DNA of 64,000 nucleotides from Cheilinus undulatus (GCF_018320785.1 NC_054885.1:12522421-12586420), one strand, 5' to 3'; shown: positions 47,296 to 59,832, counted from the first letter of the stretch. Translations and numbers: made by a program. Notes: generated from the sequence alone by a model not told the origin.

Positions 47296-47301
47296 AATAA
47301 A
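47296..47301 (+). terminator. ap5z1: polyadenylation signal of ap5z1
   Basis: Canonical AATAAA 122 nt after the ap5z1 stop codon, with T-rich sequence just upstream. It is the first canonical signal downstream of the CDS and is the likely 3' end of the transcript. Confidence 0.55.
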
Positions 47302-48339
47302 TGAAATTATTTGATTAAAAACTTCATGTGTTGAAGCATTTTGACTCCACAAATCACTCAGATTCAACATGATATAAGATAGTCTCTTATTTAATGCAAT
47401 GAAAATAAAATTTTACAAAATAGAATATTCGATTAAAAAATAAAGACAAAAGAAATGCTCAATTCCTGAGAAATTGCTCTTTTTCTAAGAGTAAAACAGA
47501 CATTTAAACTACTTAATGTGGTAAAACCTGAAAGTGTAACTACACAGTGCTTGACAGAAGTATAAAATTTAAACTATAAAAGTACAAATTTGCATTTATA
47601 ATCTGTATAAAACACCTATGTGTTCATTTATCCATTTTATGAAGACTGTAATAAACTCTATACATCACTGCTGATAGAAAGGTGCTCTATATTAGAGAAG
47701 TGTGTCACTTTAACTGAAAAAGTGGCATTCACATTCCTCTATAAAGATCATTACTGCATTTTTTTATTGAAGTTTTAGTGTTACATAAGATCAGCTTATC
47801 CTAAACTAGTTTTCATGATTCAGATCGCTGTAACATTGATTTTAAGGCTGATTTGCTCTGAATAAATCACAATAGAATCACAAAAAAAAGCCATTTCCCC
47901 AGTGGCCTCCTATCTTCGACTGCTGAGAGATTTATCTGGTCTGTAAGACGGTTAACTAGATTAAATTTTAATCAAAATATGCCTCTAAAGACCCCGCCTG
48001 CACATGTTTGTTTATGAAAGCAGTAGGGGAAAAATCTTTCACTGAGAATTCAAAATAAGACTTTCTCAGGAGCATTAAATATACATCTGCCTAAGACGGC
48101 AATGTTAATTCTTTCAATGAAATTTTTGCACTGCAACCTCTACATTGTCATGTGTTGGTGCTGTGCAGAAAAAAAAGCACAAAACTGGAATGAAATTAGA
48201 GGAAACTTTCCTCTTTCAAATGAGGTTAGCACCAGAAACTGGAATGTACTTATGCGTAGTAAGTTTTGGCACATTTATGGATGGAATCCCTTGAAAGGCT
48301 GAGTTCATACAATACGGAAAGTTAAGTCTAAATTTGTGC
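47302..48339. other. ap5z1-mmd2 intergenic stretch, no gene seen
   Basis: AT-rich sequence after the ap5z1 polyadenylation signal. No coding similarity and no repeat structure that I can name. Confidence 0.5.
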
Positions 48340-49010
48340 ATTTCCACAAAGCGGCCCAGTTTGGTTCAGTTTGTAGCCAACAGTACCCATGAGTAGATAT
48401 ATCATAGAAAAGCAGGACGGTACAGATCGTCTTTTCATGATGCATTTCGACAAAGCAGTAAGTTTTGGTTTCAGTGTAGCTTGGTATAGTTTGGTAGAGT
48501 AATCCCTGGCTCAGTTCAGTAAGAAGAGCTGGTCTTTTGGCCTCAAAAAAGTTCTTCATTTTCTACCAGTCTGGCTTTATTATTTTTATTGTTAGAACAA
48601 AACCAACATAAAAGGGTCAGCTCCTAGAACCAGTTTGTAACAGCTTAAAACTTCTTGTATTGAATTGAGCTGTAATTTCAAATTAAATTAAAAGTACTCT
48701 TCAGTTTCGTTTAAAAGCATGTTTATGGCAAAACAAGGAAAAAAGCTGTTCAACTCAGTACTAAACACTTGTCCATTATCACTGCTGTCACATGGAAAGG
48801 GACAATTCTTTGGACCAATCGATGGGCTGCAGTTAACCTCGCTATATTCTCTAAGGCAGGATAGGTATGATTGGTACTTAATAGACGGGTCCTAACAAAG
48901 TAGGATGGTACAGATCAGTTACTGTGGTGCCTTTCCCAACTTTTGACAATGGAAATGCAAATAATTGCAAACTAAACGGAACTCAACCGGGCTGCTTTGT
49001 AAAAACTTAA
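48340..49010. mobile_element. MITE with ~30-bp imperfect terminal inverted repeats
   Basis: CACAAAGCGGCCCAGTTTGG at about 48,344 and, inverted, ACAAAGCAGCCCGGTTGAG at about 48,998 define the ends; GGTACAGATC and TTTGGT- words recur inside. The interior is non-coding. It lies between convergent ap5z1 and mmd2. Confidence 0.6.
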
Positions 49011-49183
49011 CACATGCTTGTCAGTTCAGCTACAGATATTTGTATTTAAAGAAATATGTTTTCACACTGCAAAACTACTACTACTACTGGTTATTTGCTT
49101 TCTTGCCAAGAGTTTGATGAGAAAGTGGACATAAACTTCCTGTTTTGCCTTAACCTGACACGTCAGACTGAATGTTTCATATA

Positions 49184-49729
49184 CACTGCCTGGCCAAAAA
49201 AAAAAGTCGCCACCTGGATTTAAGTAAGCAAATAGGTACGAGCCTCCTATTGGATAATTACTACATGGGCGATTATCTTTCAGCTGGCAACAAGTTATTT
49301 AACCCCAGCTGATGCAATGAGTAACTTCTCATTTCTCAAACATTGGATTTTTTTCTTCCCTAATGGCACGGGCATATTCCAAGATGAAAATGCCAGGATT
49401 CATCAGGCTCAAATTGTGAAAGAGTGGTTCAGGGAGCATGAGACATCATTTTCACACATGGATTGGCCACCACAGAGTCCAGACCTTAACCCCATTGAGA
49501 ATCTTTGGGATGTGCTGGAGAAGGCTTTGCGCAGTGGTCAGACTCTCCCATCAACAATATTAAAATTAATGTAACACTGGATGTAAATAAATCTTGTGAC
49601 ATTGCAGAAGCTTATCGAAACAATGCCACAGCGAATGCATGCTGTAATCAAAGCTAAAGGCGGTCCAACGAAATATTAGAGTGTTTGACCTTTTTTTTGG
49701 TGGTGACTCTTTTTTTTGGCCAGGCAGTG
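49184..49729 (+). mobile_element. internally deleted Tc1 element with intact ends
   Basis: Terminal repeats CACTGCCTGGCCAAAAAAAA (49,184) and inverted TTTTTTTTGGCCAGGCAGTG (ending 49,729) are flanked by TA on both sides (49,182-49,183 and 49,730-49,731). The remaining reading frame is the transposase C-terminal third: [37 protein letters not shown], and further on AVIKAKGGPTKY in a second frame. The helix-turn-helix and first catalytic block are gone. Confidence 0.9.
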
Positions 49730-49984
49730 TATTTATTGCATGGATGTTTTTCACATTCTTCTGGGAAAACTCCCACAGAAAGTGTTTAGGAAGGGCAGGA
49801 CTTTTCCAAAAATTCACAGAAGATGATTGGAGGAACACTCTGTCTGTCACAATCATGACAGGCCAATCAGAGTCTCATGACAAAATGACATACGGGTGCG
49901 CTTCTCTTGAGCTGATGTGTTTCCACTGCTGTAGATTGTTCATGGATTTTCGTGAATAAAACTGATGCCACGGCTGCAAAGATG

Positions 49985-50450
49985 TCTTCTCTACCAAGAT
50001 GAGTTTTCGGTGTGGCTCTATGCTCTTGTTTTAAAAAGAAATGTGGTTCAGTTCATTAAGACTGCTGCTTTCCTACAGCTACATCTGAGCTAATAGCTAT
50101 AGCAGCAGCCAGTGGATACAAAGGCAAACGTCACCCGTAACGATCGCAAACCCATGCCAAAACAGGCCGGGAGAAGAGCAAAAACATCTTTTCAGTGTTG
50201 CTCTCTGCCTTTGCTTTAATAAAGAATTTTTGTCCAGTTATGTGGCTACACCCACAGCAGCAGTTGATTACTCCACTAGCAGCTATTGTATACAACCACT
50301 CACACAACAACTGGCCCTTTCCCCCTGTAACTATCACAAACTCATGTCGAAGCAGGTCGGCAGAAGAGCAAAAACATTTTTCCCATCGTGAAATGCTTTT
50401 AGTGTTGTTTTTATTCTGTACTTCATGCAGAAGCATGGTCAAGTTCTGAT
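49985..50450. repeat. degenerate ~190-bp direct repeats
   Basis: GAAGAGCAAAAACAT with its flank (CACAAACTCATG / CGCAAACCCATG) occurs near 50,142-50,188 and 50,331-50,379, 189 bp apart, with weaker matches on both sides. Intergenic, beyond the mmd2 3' end. A same-strand AATAAA for mmd2 exists at 50,415-50,410, but assigning it is speculative. Confidence 0.5.
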
Positions 50451-51342
50451 AAAACTGGGGCTATACTAGAGCTATATCCAAGCTAATCAACGTACTGGAG
50501 GCAGCCATTGCTAACGGCTTTGAGTACAACTAAACCCCACCAGAAGGTACTGCCTCGTTTGCACAAACGTTGTGGATTGGAGCTTTTTGAGGTGGATTTG
50601 CCTGATGACCGAGATGGAGTCTGGCAAATCCATCTGCTTTGCAAGGTTAGTTTTGCCTAGCTTAGCATAGAAGTATGAATATCCAGGCTGAGTTTCATTT
50701 CTGACTTTTATACCCCTCATTTTCAAGTGCTAAAGCATAGAAGTGAAATCTTCCTGACAAAAATTGGACAACCCTTCAAGCTCCTGATGCATTTTTGTAA
50801 ATAGATGCAGTTTACATTAACATCAAATTATGATTGTTGCACTAATTTACAAACCTTGCTTATGATTCCAACATTACTGGAAGAAAGACAGGAAATATGG
50901 GGAAAGAGAGACTGGGATTTAAATGTTTTCAATGAAGCTCTTGGCAAGAAAGTTAATTTTCCAAAATCTTAATCAAATATGGCTCAACTGAACTCCATGG
51001 TACTGGCAAATGTTGTGCTGCCCTATTTGCAAACATCCCACCTGTGTGGTGATAACAACATGTTAAAATCTGGATCTGGATCCAGATTGGTCTCTTATTT
51101 GACTTTGAACCTAAATGATTTTTGAGTGAATGTCTACGAGTGTTTGGTCCCACCTGAAGAGAATTAATCTGACCTTCAGCAATCATCGCCGACAGTCGGA
51201 TCATCTTAGCAGCATCTCTCGAGGTGTAGCCTCGTGATTCAATTAGTTGTAGCCAAGACACAGTGGTCCCCTTATTCAAAATCTATATTTCTCAGTCAGT
51301 GACACGGTAAGAAACGTTGTCGTCTCTGGTAAAGGCTGCTCG

Positions 51343-54300
51343 TCACCTTGACGTCTGCAGCAGTGGCCCAGGTAAGTATAGGTACCTCCAGATAGCGTAA
51401 TAATGAACACACGCTCCTGCTGCCACGAAAAGATGCCAGATAGCGTGCGCGAAAGGGACAAGGCCGTCGCTCTTAAAGAAGACCACGCCCACTACATAGA
51501 AGACTCCTCCCACTGCGAGTTCACATACACCTGCTCGCTCCACCTGGAACATAAAAAACAATAACAGCAAAGCAGAGTTTAAAAACCAAAGAAGAAAAGG
51601 TTCTATTGATGGAGTGTTTCTCTGTTTTTCTAACATTACACATCACAATACCAGGTTCAAGTTTTTATAATGATTTCTTACCATTTTCCAATTTTCACAG
51701 CTATAAGATTGAAGTAAGTTTATCAACCAACATTTAACATATTTTGACCCCAAATAAAATGGAGAATACATCTTTATCTTGCCCTTTTTGTACATATTAA
51801 ACTTTGATTGTTAAGTTGCAGAGTTAGTTCTTACACTTTGCAACTTCATTTCATGATCAAATGTGTCACCGCTTCCTTCAGGGACTGATACTCAAAAGAA
51901 GCCAAGGCAGAGAGTGCCCTCTGCTGGTTAAAGAGTAAAGCAATGCATGTTTTTGTCAAATCCATTTACGGTATATTGTCCAAATCTGCATTGATTTTCA
52001 AGTGTATTGTGAGGTACAGTCATATGCTTTTTGACCTTTTGGTGGTGCAGGACCATTATGACATCACTCCCTACAGTAGACCGTGGCAGTACTGGTGTTG
52101 ACATTTGATTATGATGCATTATCGTCAGTAGAGATGTATTTATAAGCCATAACAATAACAGAAAGTAATATAATAGCATTAACAAAATTAAAGGGGTATT
52201 CTGATATTTTTTTGAAGTTGGGTTGGATAAGGTACTTGGCCTCCAGTGATCTCAGTGAGTGCTGCCCCTTCAAAAACATGTTGAAAATACCCAAAATACT
52301 TGTTAAAATTGTTTATGTTAAAGTTTTTAGGCAGTAGAAACTTATTTTTCAGTAGCAAAGTTATATCAACTCAATTTCACTTGTACATTTCTGTTGGGTT
52401 AACTTAACTTTTTTCAGTAAAACTACACTGGGAACTTTCCAATACTTTGGGAAGGAAAATTTGGAAATTCCATTTAGATCCAACTCAGAATAACATGTCT
52501 CTATCACGTCAACATTAAACATTTATGCCACTCAAGTTAGGCAAAGTTAAGTGACTACAAGAAACAATAACTGAAAGGTGCACACTAAACCAGGAAGTCC
52601 TCTTCTGTCATGTTTATCCCTTGTGTACTATGGTTGCTCCACACAGGTAGGACTGTTCTAATTGAGTCAGCAACTTCACTCATGGTGCAAAAGTGTCTAA
52701 TGCCCAAAGGCATTTTGGGAAAACTCTGCAGATTAAGAAATGATGGTCAAATAATTTGAGTACAGCTACATGAAACACTTAAAGTCAACGAGCACTGTTT
52801 GCTTAAAACTAAAAATGTGTTCAATTAACTTAGAAAAATAAAGATACCACAGTTGAATTAGATTTGTATGTAAGTTATTATAGCTCAGTTTTTTAAACAA
52901 ATGTCAACTGTTTAGTCCTACAGTGAAAGACTGCAAGGTGCACTTTGACCCAGAATGTGCTTGACCATCGATAACAGCATCCTTACAATGTTGAAACTGG
53001 TCTATATAGGCAGGGCTTCTCTGACTGAGTCAGTAACTTCACTCAGGGTGCAAAAGTACCTAATGCCCTAAAGCATCCAAAAAAACAGTGCTGGCTTGAT
53101 TGTAAGCTATATCAAATATTTTCAAAGCATTCCATTTTTTTTTACCCAGAATGCCTCTGTGTTTGGTACTATTTTGCGATGTGAGCTTTGGCTACTGGTT
53201 ATGTGCTCTTTCGCCTCTAATTAACACTGCTACTACTAGACAGTACAAATAAACATTAATGAAAAAATATTGTTACAGTCTTGTTAAAATAAAGGCTTTT
53301 TTGTATTTCCGCCTGTTGAATTATTCCTTAACTCTTCTCTTTCATCAATATTGAAGTTTTCAGGTCTGTTTAAGTTATAATCAAGGGCTCTGCCACTTTA
53401 CTTTAAAGCTAATTTCCTGCTTGCTGATCACTCGGCTGGTTTAAGTGACATTGACATCCCCGGTAATCACACTTTTTTAACATGTGGTCTCTTCTGGCAC
53501 CCAAAAAGAAGAACAAAGGCGGTGGCTCATAAAATGTTAAATTTAAGACATAAATAAAAAGCTTATCCTCAGACCAAAGGAGATCACATGGGATTCATCC
53601 AGCTCTTAGCATGGATGTCAATAATTAAGCAAATATTTAGCATGGAAAAGGGGAAGTGGGTGTAATAAATTAACCAGATAGGGCCATAAACAGAATTATT
53701 CCCACCATGACAACCAATAAAATCAGCCTTTGCTTGTCTTCAAAATTGAGTTAATTTGGACACCAGTGATCCTGCTGAGAAAAAGGAAGTTAGCTAAAAA
53801 TATAAGCTTCAGAAAATAACTGTCAGTTGTTACTCTAAAAATATGATACTTCGGTAAAGGCTTAAATAAACAAAACCACCAGTTTGTTTCTTTAACTATT
53901 GATAATGCAAGAGTCCCAGACAATAGCAGGAAGCCTGTTTCAAAGGAAAGAGTTTTGTTTCTCGGAAGCAGAGAGACACAGCGGTTAAACAGTTGTGGTT
54001 TGTGCTTACCATAGACAGGATGACCAAAGCAGGAACAGCCCCCATGGCTACATATCCCAACAGCTCCACCAGCTTGTACCTGCAAGTGCACAACAATTAA
54101 ATGCCATTTTTTTCTGCTTCAAACAGCAGTTCAGTGTTTGCTATAAACACTCAAGGATGGGAGTTTGGTTTCAGGTTGACTGTGTCAATCCAGTGCACTC
54201 AGAAGAGACACAAAGAGGGAGATTTTTTTTACCTCTCATGGAAAAAGAAGACATACATAGATCCCACACAGGCCATGACCCATATCAGCCAGCGCATGTG

Positions 54301-57300
54301 GCACGCCCAGGGCCCCAGCTCCCTCAGCATTAACCTGATAAAACACATCAGAAAATTAAAGTGTTGTTAGTGAGCTGTGTGCTACCCAACACTCTGTATG
54401 TCATTTACAAACACAGAACCCACCAGGGAGAGTAGGAGGCAGCTATGAAGAAGTAGATGGCCATTCTGTCGCACATGTGGAAACGCTGCTCCACTGTCCT
54501 ACACAAAACAAAGCAAAGGAGAGATGAGGCTTTGTTACTCATCACACATTAACTGTTGCTAGGCTCCAGACTAATTAACACATCACTATGCAAAGAATTA
54601 ACCACATTCATATGGAAGGCATCTTCCTTCAGCACAGTGGATCCCAAACTTATATGAAGCCCTCCTACTTTGCACCATATACACCAACATAAATACATAT
54701 ATTTATATACACAGAAAAACCTTTCTCAAGCAGGTAGGATGTGACAAAAAGAAAAAAGTTTGTTCCTTTATAACACCCACCATTGTCTTCATTTAGCAGT
54801 CGTGATATCTGTGCAGATTCATGTTAGCTGAACATTCAATTGGAAGCCACAAGCCCCACTTTAGGAATGACTGCTTTAACATCACAGCTGATGCTTTAAC
54901 ATGCTACACACTGTTCTATTGAGGAAATGATTTAAATAGAGGATCTGAAAATATACAGTACTGTGCAGAACTTTTAGGCATGCTAGGGCCAAACTTGAGG
55001 CTGTATTAGGGGCATTGAGAACACCATTGGGCTGGAAAGAGGATTTACACAACCCTGATCTTGCTCTAGATGTCCTTGCATATTGCCAGGGGCATGGGAA
55101 ACTAATTTGTTGAAAGAATAACAAAATCCACAGCTTTAGGGTGGAGTAAGGGGTGGATGTGGGGTGTAAGCACAAGGTACAGGTTTTAGGGTTGCCATGA
55201 GACCCAGGTCAGACTGTGGTTGTCACAAGGGCCCAAAAACTGCTGGCGATCTTGGGGTGTACCCCCAAGGGTGAAAAGACCAGGACAAGTAATGCTGTTG
55301 AACTTGACCTTGTTGGTGAGTGACACACGTGTGTCAACATGTGTCAAGCTTGACTAACACCCCCCAGCGCAGCCCCGGGTTGTGGCACATTAATCCTCAG
55401 AGCCCTACATGCCTGTGCACATGAATGTATTTTTAAATACTATTTTAATATTCTCTCATTTTCTTTCCTGTCTGTTCTTTCATAATTTTAGCTAGAGCTG
55501 TCAATTCCTGTTTTCCTTTCTTTCCGTCATAATTCTGTAAAGCTCTTTTGGCCAAATTCTTTCATTAATGGAAGGTGCTCTATAAATAAAGCTGGGTTGA
55601 GCTTTGTCGCTTTTATCTTTTTATCAGATAGCATTTTAACTAATGATTCCCTGACTAACTGACAACCATCAGTATTGGCAATTTTTAATTAAAAATTTGG
55701 GCTGTCAAACAGTTGCAATTTTTATTGGCAATTAATCTCTGAATTTATGTAGTTAATCGCAATTAATCTCTTTATGTCCCAGTTTGAAATTCCACTTTCT
55801 TGCATTTTAAAACTGTTCTTTTTCATTTTGTATTTTGCATTGTCTTACAATAAGGGCAGGTGACTTCCTATCTGGATACAGATCACTTTTATTTTGAAAG
55901 AAAACAAGGAACTTCGGGTTGATGATGAACTGAAAAAGAAATAAGGGAACAATAGGGAGGTTAATAATTAATTCCTATAAATAAACACATGGACTAAATC
56001 AGCTGGGAGGTTTTTGTCCTTCTCTGTTGAACGAAGGAAGTGAAAGCATGTTGTTGACTGAACAAGGATGACTTTTGTGCTCCTTTTATCAGGTTACACT
56101 GCCACCTGTAGGAGGTTCCAGTGCACTACAGAGCGAAATAGCCGGACCCACTGTTGAACCAGCTGTGATATCAAAACATAAATTAAGATTGTATTGTATC
56201 AGCCAATCTCACTCACAGGTGATTGGTGATCGTTAACAGTTAATGGTTAACTACCTCTGCTTCATAGAATACATAGCAAAAATGAAACAGAACACCAAAA
56301 TCCAATGTAGATTACAGTTTCAGATATACCAGATATGTGAAAGCCTGATTTCATAAAAGCTTGTTTCTTTAGAAGATGTGAGTTGAAGATGTTAAGTACT
56401 TTCATTACCAGGTCACATCTGTTCTTTGATCCTTGCCCTACAAGCTGTGCTGTAATTAACAAACTGGATGTCTGAGGATGAAGTAAACATGAAATCCTTA
56501 CAAGCCTTTTTTTTTTTTTCAAACACACAAACATCCACCCACATGCACATGCACACAAACAGACCGGAGATGGCTGATTTTCCAGGCAGCGGTGTGGAAG
56601 AGAGTTGAAGTGACAAACAGGCCGGTGAGACCGCTCCCGTAGAGCCAGGCAGCCACACGATGCCATTGGTCCACGGACAGGAAGTAGAGCACAGATCCAC
56701 CAACCAGACTGGGGAGAATCCACAACTAGAAAAGATCACAAGGACACAGCTAATAGCTTTGTTCACCCATAATACACACAGAATAGAATCAAAACATCCT
56801 GTATGTGCATAGAAATATACACTAACTTTAGTATTTGCAATTTTGAAAAGGAGTTTCTGTTGCATTCTCTTTCTTCCTGATTTCTTAGTTTTGGCACATT
56901 TGTCACACTTGAATATTTCAGATCATCAAACCAATTTCAATATAAAACAAAGACAATCCAAATAAATATAAATGCAGTATTCAAATAATTCTGTTTATAA
57001 AAGGCACATAGACATGCAACCCTATCAGACCCCATGTAAAAAAGAATTTGTAATCTGGCAAGGGGAATAAACATTTCTAAGACACTGGGTCTCCACTAAC
57101 ACCACAATGAGAGCCATTATCCACAAGTGGAGAAAACTTGGAACAGTGTTAAACCTCCCAGGTGAGGCCAGCCTGCCAAAAATACTCTCAGAGCGCATCA
57201 ACAACCTTGGAAAGGGTAACAAACATTTCTAAAGCGTGGGGACTCCAATGGACTATGGTGAGAGCCATTATCCACAAACGGAGAAAACTTGGAACAGTGG

Positions 57301-59828
57301 TGAACCATCTCAGGAGTGGCCAGCCAACCAAAAATACTCCAAGAGCACATCTACAACTCTGGTAAAAGGTGACAAAGCCATTTCTCAGACTATGGGACTC
57401 CACCAAGCCACACTGAGAGCCATTACCCACAAATGGAGAGAACTTGGAACAGTGTTAAACCTCACAGGTGTGGCCAACCTGCCAAAAGTACTCTTAGTGC
57501 ATCAACAACCTTGGAAAGGGTAACAAACATTTCTTAAGCATTGGGACACCAAAGAACTATGGTGAGAGCCATTATCCACAAACGGAGAAAACTTGGAACA
57601 GTGCTAAACCATCTCAGGAGTGGCCAGCCAACCAAAAATACTCCAAGAGTACATCTACAACTCTGGTAAAAGTTGACAAAGCCATTTCTCAGGCTTTGGG
57701 ACTCCAACAATCCATGGTGAGAGCCATTATCCACAAATGGGGAAAACTTGCAACAGTGGTGAACCTACCCAGGAGTGGCTGGCCAACCAAAATACTCCAA
57801 GAATGCATTCATAACTCATTCAGGAAGTTCCAAAAAAACAAAAGAACATCTAAAGACCTGGGGGTACTTACTATTTCACAAGGTAGGTTCAGATGGCCTT
57901 TTTACTCAGGTTATCTTCTTCTAATTTGAAAATTTGTTTGATGATCTGAAACATCACAGAAGAAGAACTCAGGAAGGGGGCAAATGCTTTTGCAAAGCAC
58001 TTTATATAAAACAATTCCTTTAACTGTGTTTGTTACTCATAAAGACCACATGATATTTGTTTTGGATGGCGTGCAGAATGGAGTGACTGAATGAATGATG
58101 CCAAGAATCATGACAAGATTTCTGAATAAAGCTTTAGCATTTTTAAAGCTCCACATTCATTATTTTCATGTTTCTTTCATCTATTTTTATCTTTCATTCA
58201 CTTTCTGTCTCCCTCTGTCGGAGATAGAAGCACACGGGGATTACTGCAGATTATGCTGCAGGCACAGATTATAGCCCACTGCCTCTATGGCATGGCAAAA
58301 AACCATCCTCATTTCACCTCGTTCATCCCAATCCTCGTCATTTTTAGAGGCATCTAACTTAACAGATCCACTGAGACATACAATTTAAATCTTACTGAAG
58401 AAAGGTCAAGATAAAAGATGGAATAATTAGAATAAACACTATATAAAAGCACAATATGAGTTAATTTACATGGCACCTAAATACAGGAATATCAAAGGGT
58501 TGCAAAAAGAGAAATGAACCAATATGTACGGAGCTGGGATTCATTCTGTTTTTATTTATTTTCGGCAGAGCGCCCCAACCTTTTGTAATTGTAATACTGG
58601 GATAGACACTAAAAGTGTTCACCCTGATGGATGTTTTACCCTATTACTGATTTTATTAATCGGTCATGGTCAATAAAATTGGACTAATCTGACAGAAGAA
58701 CTTGAAAAAAATCCTCTTAAATGTCAAAGTAAAAAAACAGATTTAAATTAAGTAATGTCAACAAAACAAAAATATGTAAGGTAAAATAAGGGCATAAATA
58801 TTCACCCCCTTTAAAGTGGCTGACCTGATTCAACAGAGCTCCAGACAGTTGGGGCTTGTGGTCCCACAATTAGTGAAATGGGTATGAGCTGAGTGCAGTG
58901 AATGTGTCTCAAGTGATTGTATCATAAAGACACCTGTGTCTGGAAGGTCTAGTCGCTGGTTAACCAATATTCCTGGCTACCATTACACCATGAAGACAAA
59001 AGTGGCAAAGAAAGCCACTGTTGAAGAAAATTCATATTAAATCTGGACTAGAATTTGCCAGAAGGCATGTGGGAGACTCCACGGCCCAAAGTGGAGCAAA
59101 GTTCTTTGGTCTGATGAGACCAAAATGGTGTTTTTTTTGGCCATGTTTGGCGGACACTAAACACTACGCATCACCGCAAACACACCATCCCCACTGTGAA
59201 GCACAGTGGTGGCGACATCATGCTGTGGGGATGCTTCTTGGCAACCGGTCCTGCTTGTAAAGGGGGTAAAGTGAATGCAGCAAAATATAGAAAAAACTTG
59301 GAGGACAATCTTATTCAGTATGCAAGCAAACTATGTCTTGAGAGAATATTTATTTTCCAGTAATACAATGACTGAATGATGGTTTAAAGACAACAAGGTG
59401 AATGTTCTGGAGTGGCCAAGTGAAGGCCCAGACCTCAGTACAATAGAGGAGTTGTGCCTTGGCTTGTTTTACATTAGATATATTAACTGGATTGACATTA
59501 CTTTGTAGTAAGCTGTTCTCACTTTGACACTAAAGAGGTTTCTTTAAAATCAATGAAAGGGAGAAACATCCAACAAGATAATGCTTTTTTATAGGGACTG
59601 TACAATCAGTCCTAAATAAATACATCTATACTAAATCTGCCACAAACTGAACCAGTAGAGATTATGAACCAAAAAAGCTTAAGAGATGCTGTTTTTAATT
59701 CTTAAAGTCTGCATTCTTCTGTCTGGTTTGTGCTATTTTTGCTCACCCCATGTGTGGCACAGTTGGCAGCATGTTCATACTCAGTCGGCTGGTATCTCTT
59801 ACTGGCTGGAACCCTCGAGTTCATGAAC
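51343..59828 (-). CDS. mmd2: mmd2 (PAQR10-type), first exon outside window
   Basis: Seven-helix membrane protein of the PAQR/haemolysin III superfamily. MMD2 localises to the Golgi and has been linked to Ras signalling (known for mammals). Exons in order: 59828-59747, 56725-56565, 54498-54424, 54334-54233, 54079-54010, 51543-51343 (stop TGA 51,343-51,345). Phases agree and give 229 aa; a first exon of about 17 residues is expected upstream (right of 59.9 kb) and was not found. Motifs: [12 protein letters not shown] (motif A), [34 protein letters not shown] (Asp of motif B), [20 protein letters not shown] with HxxxH (motif C), and [12 protein letters not shown]. The His/Asp set of the PAQR metal site is intact. 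MMD2 is preferred over MMD because of [19 protein letters not shown] and the LWILPSL start of exon 3. It lacks the 24-residue loop present in the longer human isoform. It is convergent with ap5z1. Confidence 0.92.
52570..53085. repeat. diverged tandem duplication (~365 bp) in mmd2 intron
   Basis: GAGTCAGCAACTTCACTCAT, GGTGCAAAAGTGTCTAATGC (52,666 on) recur as GAGTCAGTAACTTCACTCAG, GGTGCAAAAGTACCTAATGC (53,030 on). Upstream AAGGTGCAC is also paired. About 80 percent identity by eye over the best 65 bp. Lies in the last mmd2 intron. Confidence 0.6.
55490..55770. repeat. LINE tail and hAT-like repeat fragments
   Basis: GGAAGGTGCTCTATAAATAA (about 55,570-55,590) is a typical L2/Rex LINE 3' end. 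GGGCTGTCAAACAGTTGCAA with ATTAATCTCTGAATT and TTAATCGCAATTAATCTC (55,690-55,770) is one end of a hAT-like element. A similar end occurs at 46,281-46,320. Confidence 0.5.
56875..57995 (+). mobile_element. Tc1-like element carrying an internal tandem array
   Basis: The ends are inverted copies: TTTCAGATCATCAAACCAAT (about 56,918) and ATTTGTTTGATGATCTGAAA (about 57,929), with further matches outward (CTTCCTGA / TCAGGAAGG). Between them is an array of five ~150-bp copies of a Tc1 transposase DNA-binding segment, described separately. Non-autonomous. Confidence 0.7.
57050..57830 (+). repeat. higher-order tandem repeat of a Tc1 transposase helix-turn-helix segment
   Basis: GAGAGCCATTATCCACAA starts at 57,109, 57,260, 57,415, 57,564 and 57,719 (spacing 151, 155, 149, 155). 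Units 1 and 3 share CCTGCCAAAA and CATCAACAACCTTGGAAAGG; units 2 and 4 share AGTGGCCAGCCAACCAAAAA and CATCTACAACTCTGG. The true period is therefore a dimer of about 305 bp. Plus-strand translation of the last unit reads [20 protein letters not shown] and SGWPTK, the paired-like DNA-binding region of Tc1 transposases. Confidence 0.85.
58535..58605 (+). mobile_element. solo Tc1-like end
   Basis: CATTCTGTTTTTATTTATTT and GCGCCCCAACCTTTTGTAAT match the 3' terminus of the subfamily at 16.5, 34.2 and 42.7 kb. Nothing else of the element remains. Confidence 0.5.
58790..59610 (+). mobile_element. Tc1-like transposon relic (mmd2 intron)
   Basis: Plus strand: [12 protein letters not shown] is in one frame, followed by KFFGLMRPK and the nucleotide remains of a DEThK-type catalytic block and [12 protein letters not shown] in a shifted frame (corresponding to a [15 protein letters not shown] segment). 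The left end has ATTCACCCCCTTTAAAGTGG and the right end lies near ATAGGGACTGTAC. Multiple frameshifts. Confidence 0.7.
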
Positions 59829-59830
59829 CT

Positions 59831-59832
59831 GA

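Noticed and set aside
54940..55190. Tc1-like end (GTACTGTGCAGAACTTTTAG) as a full element
   Set aside because: Only one terminus-like stretch is visible. I could not find a matching inverted end or transposase remains nearby.
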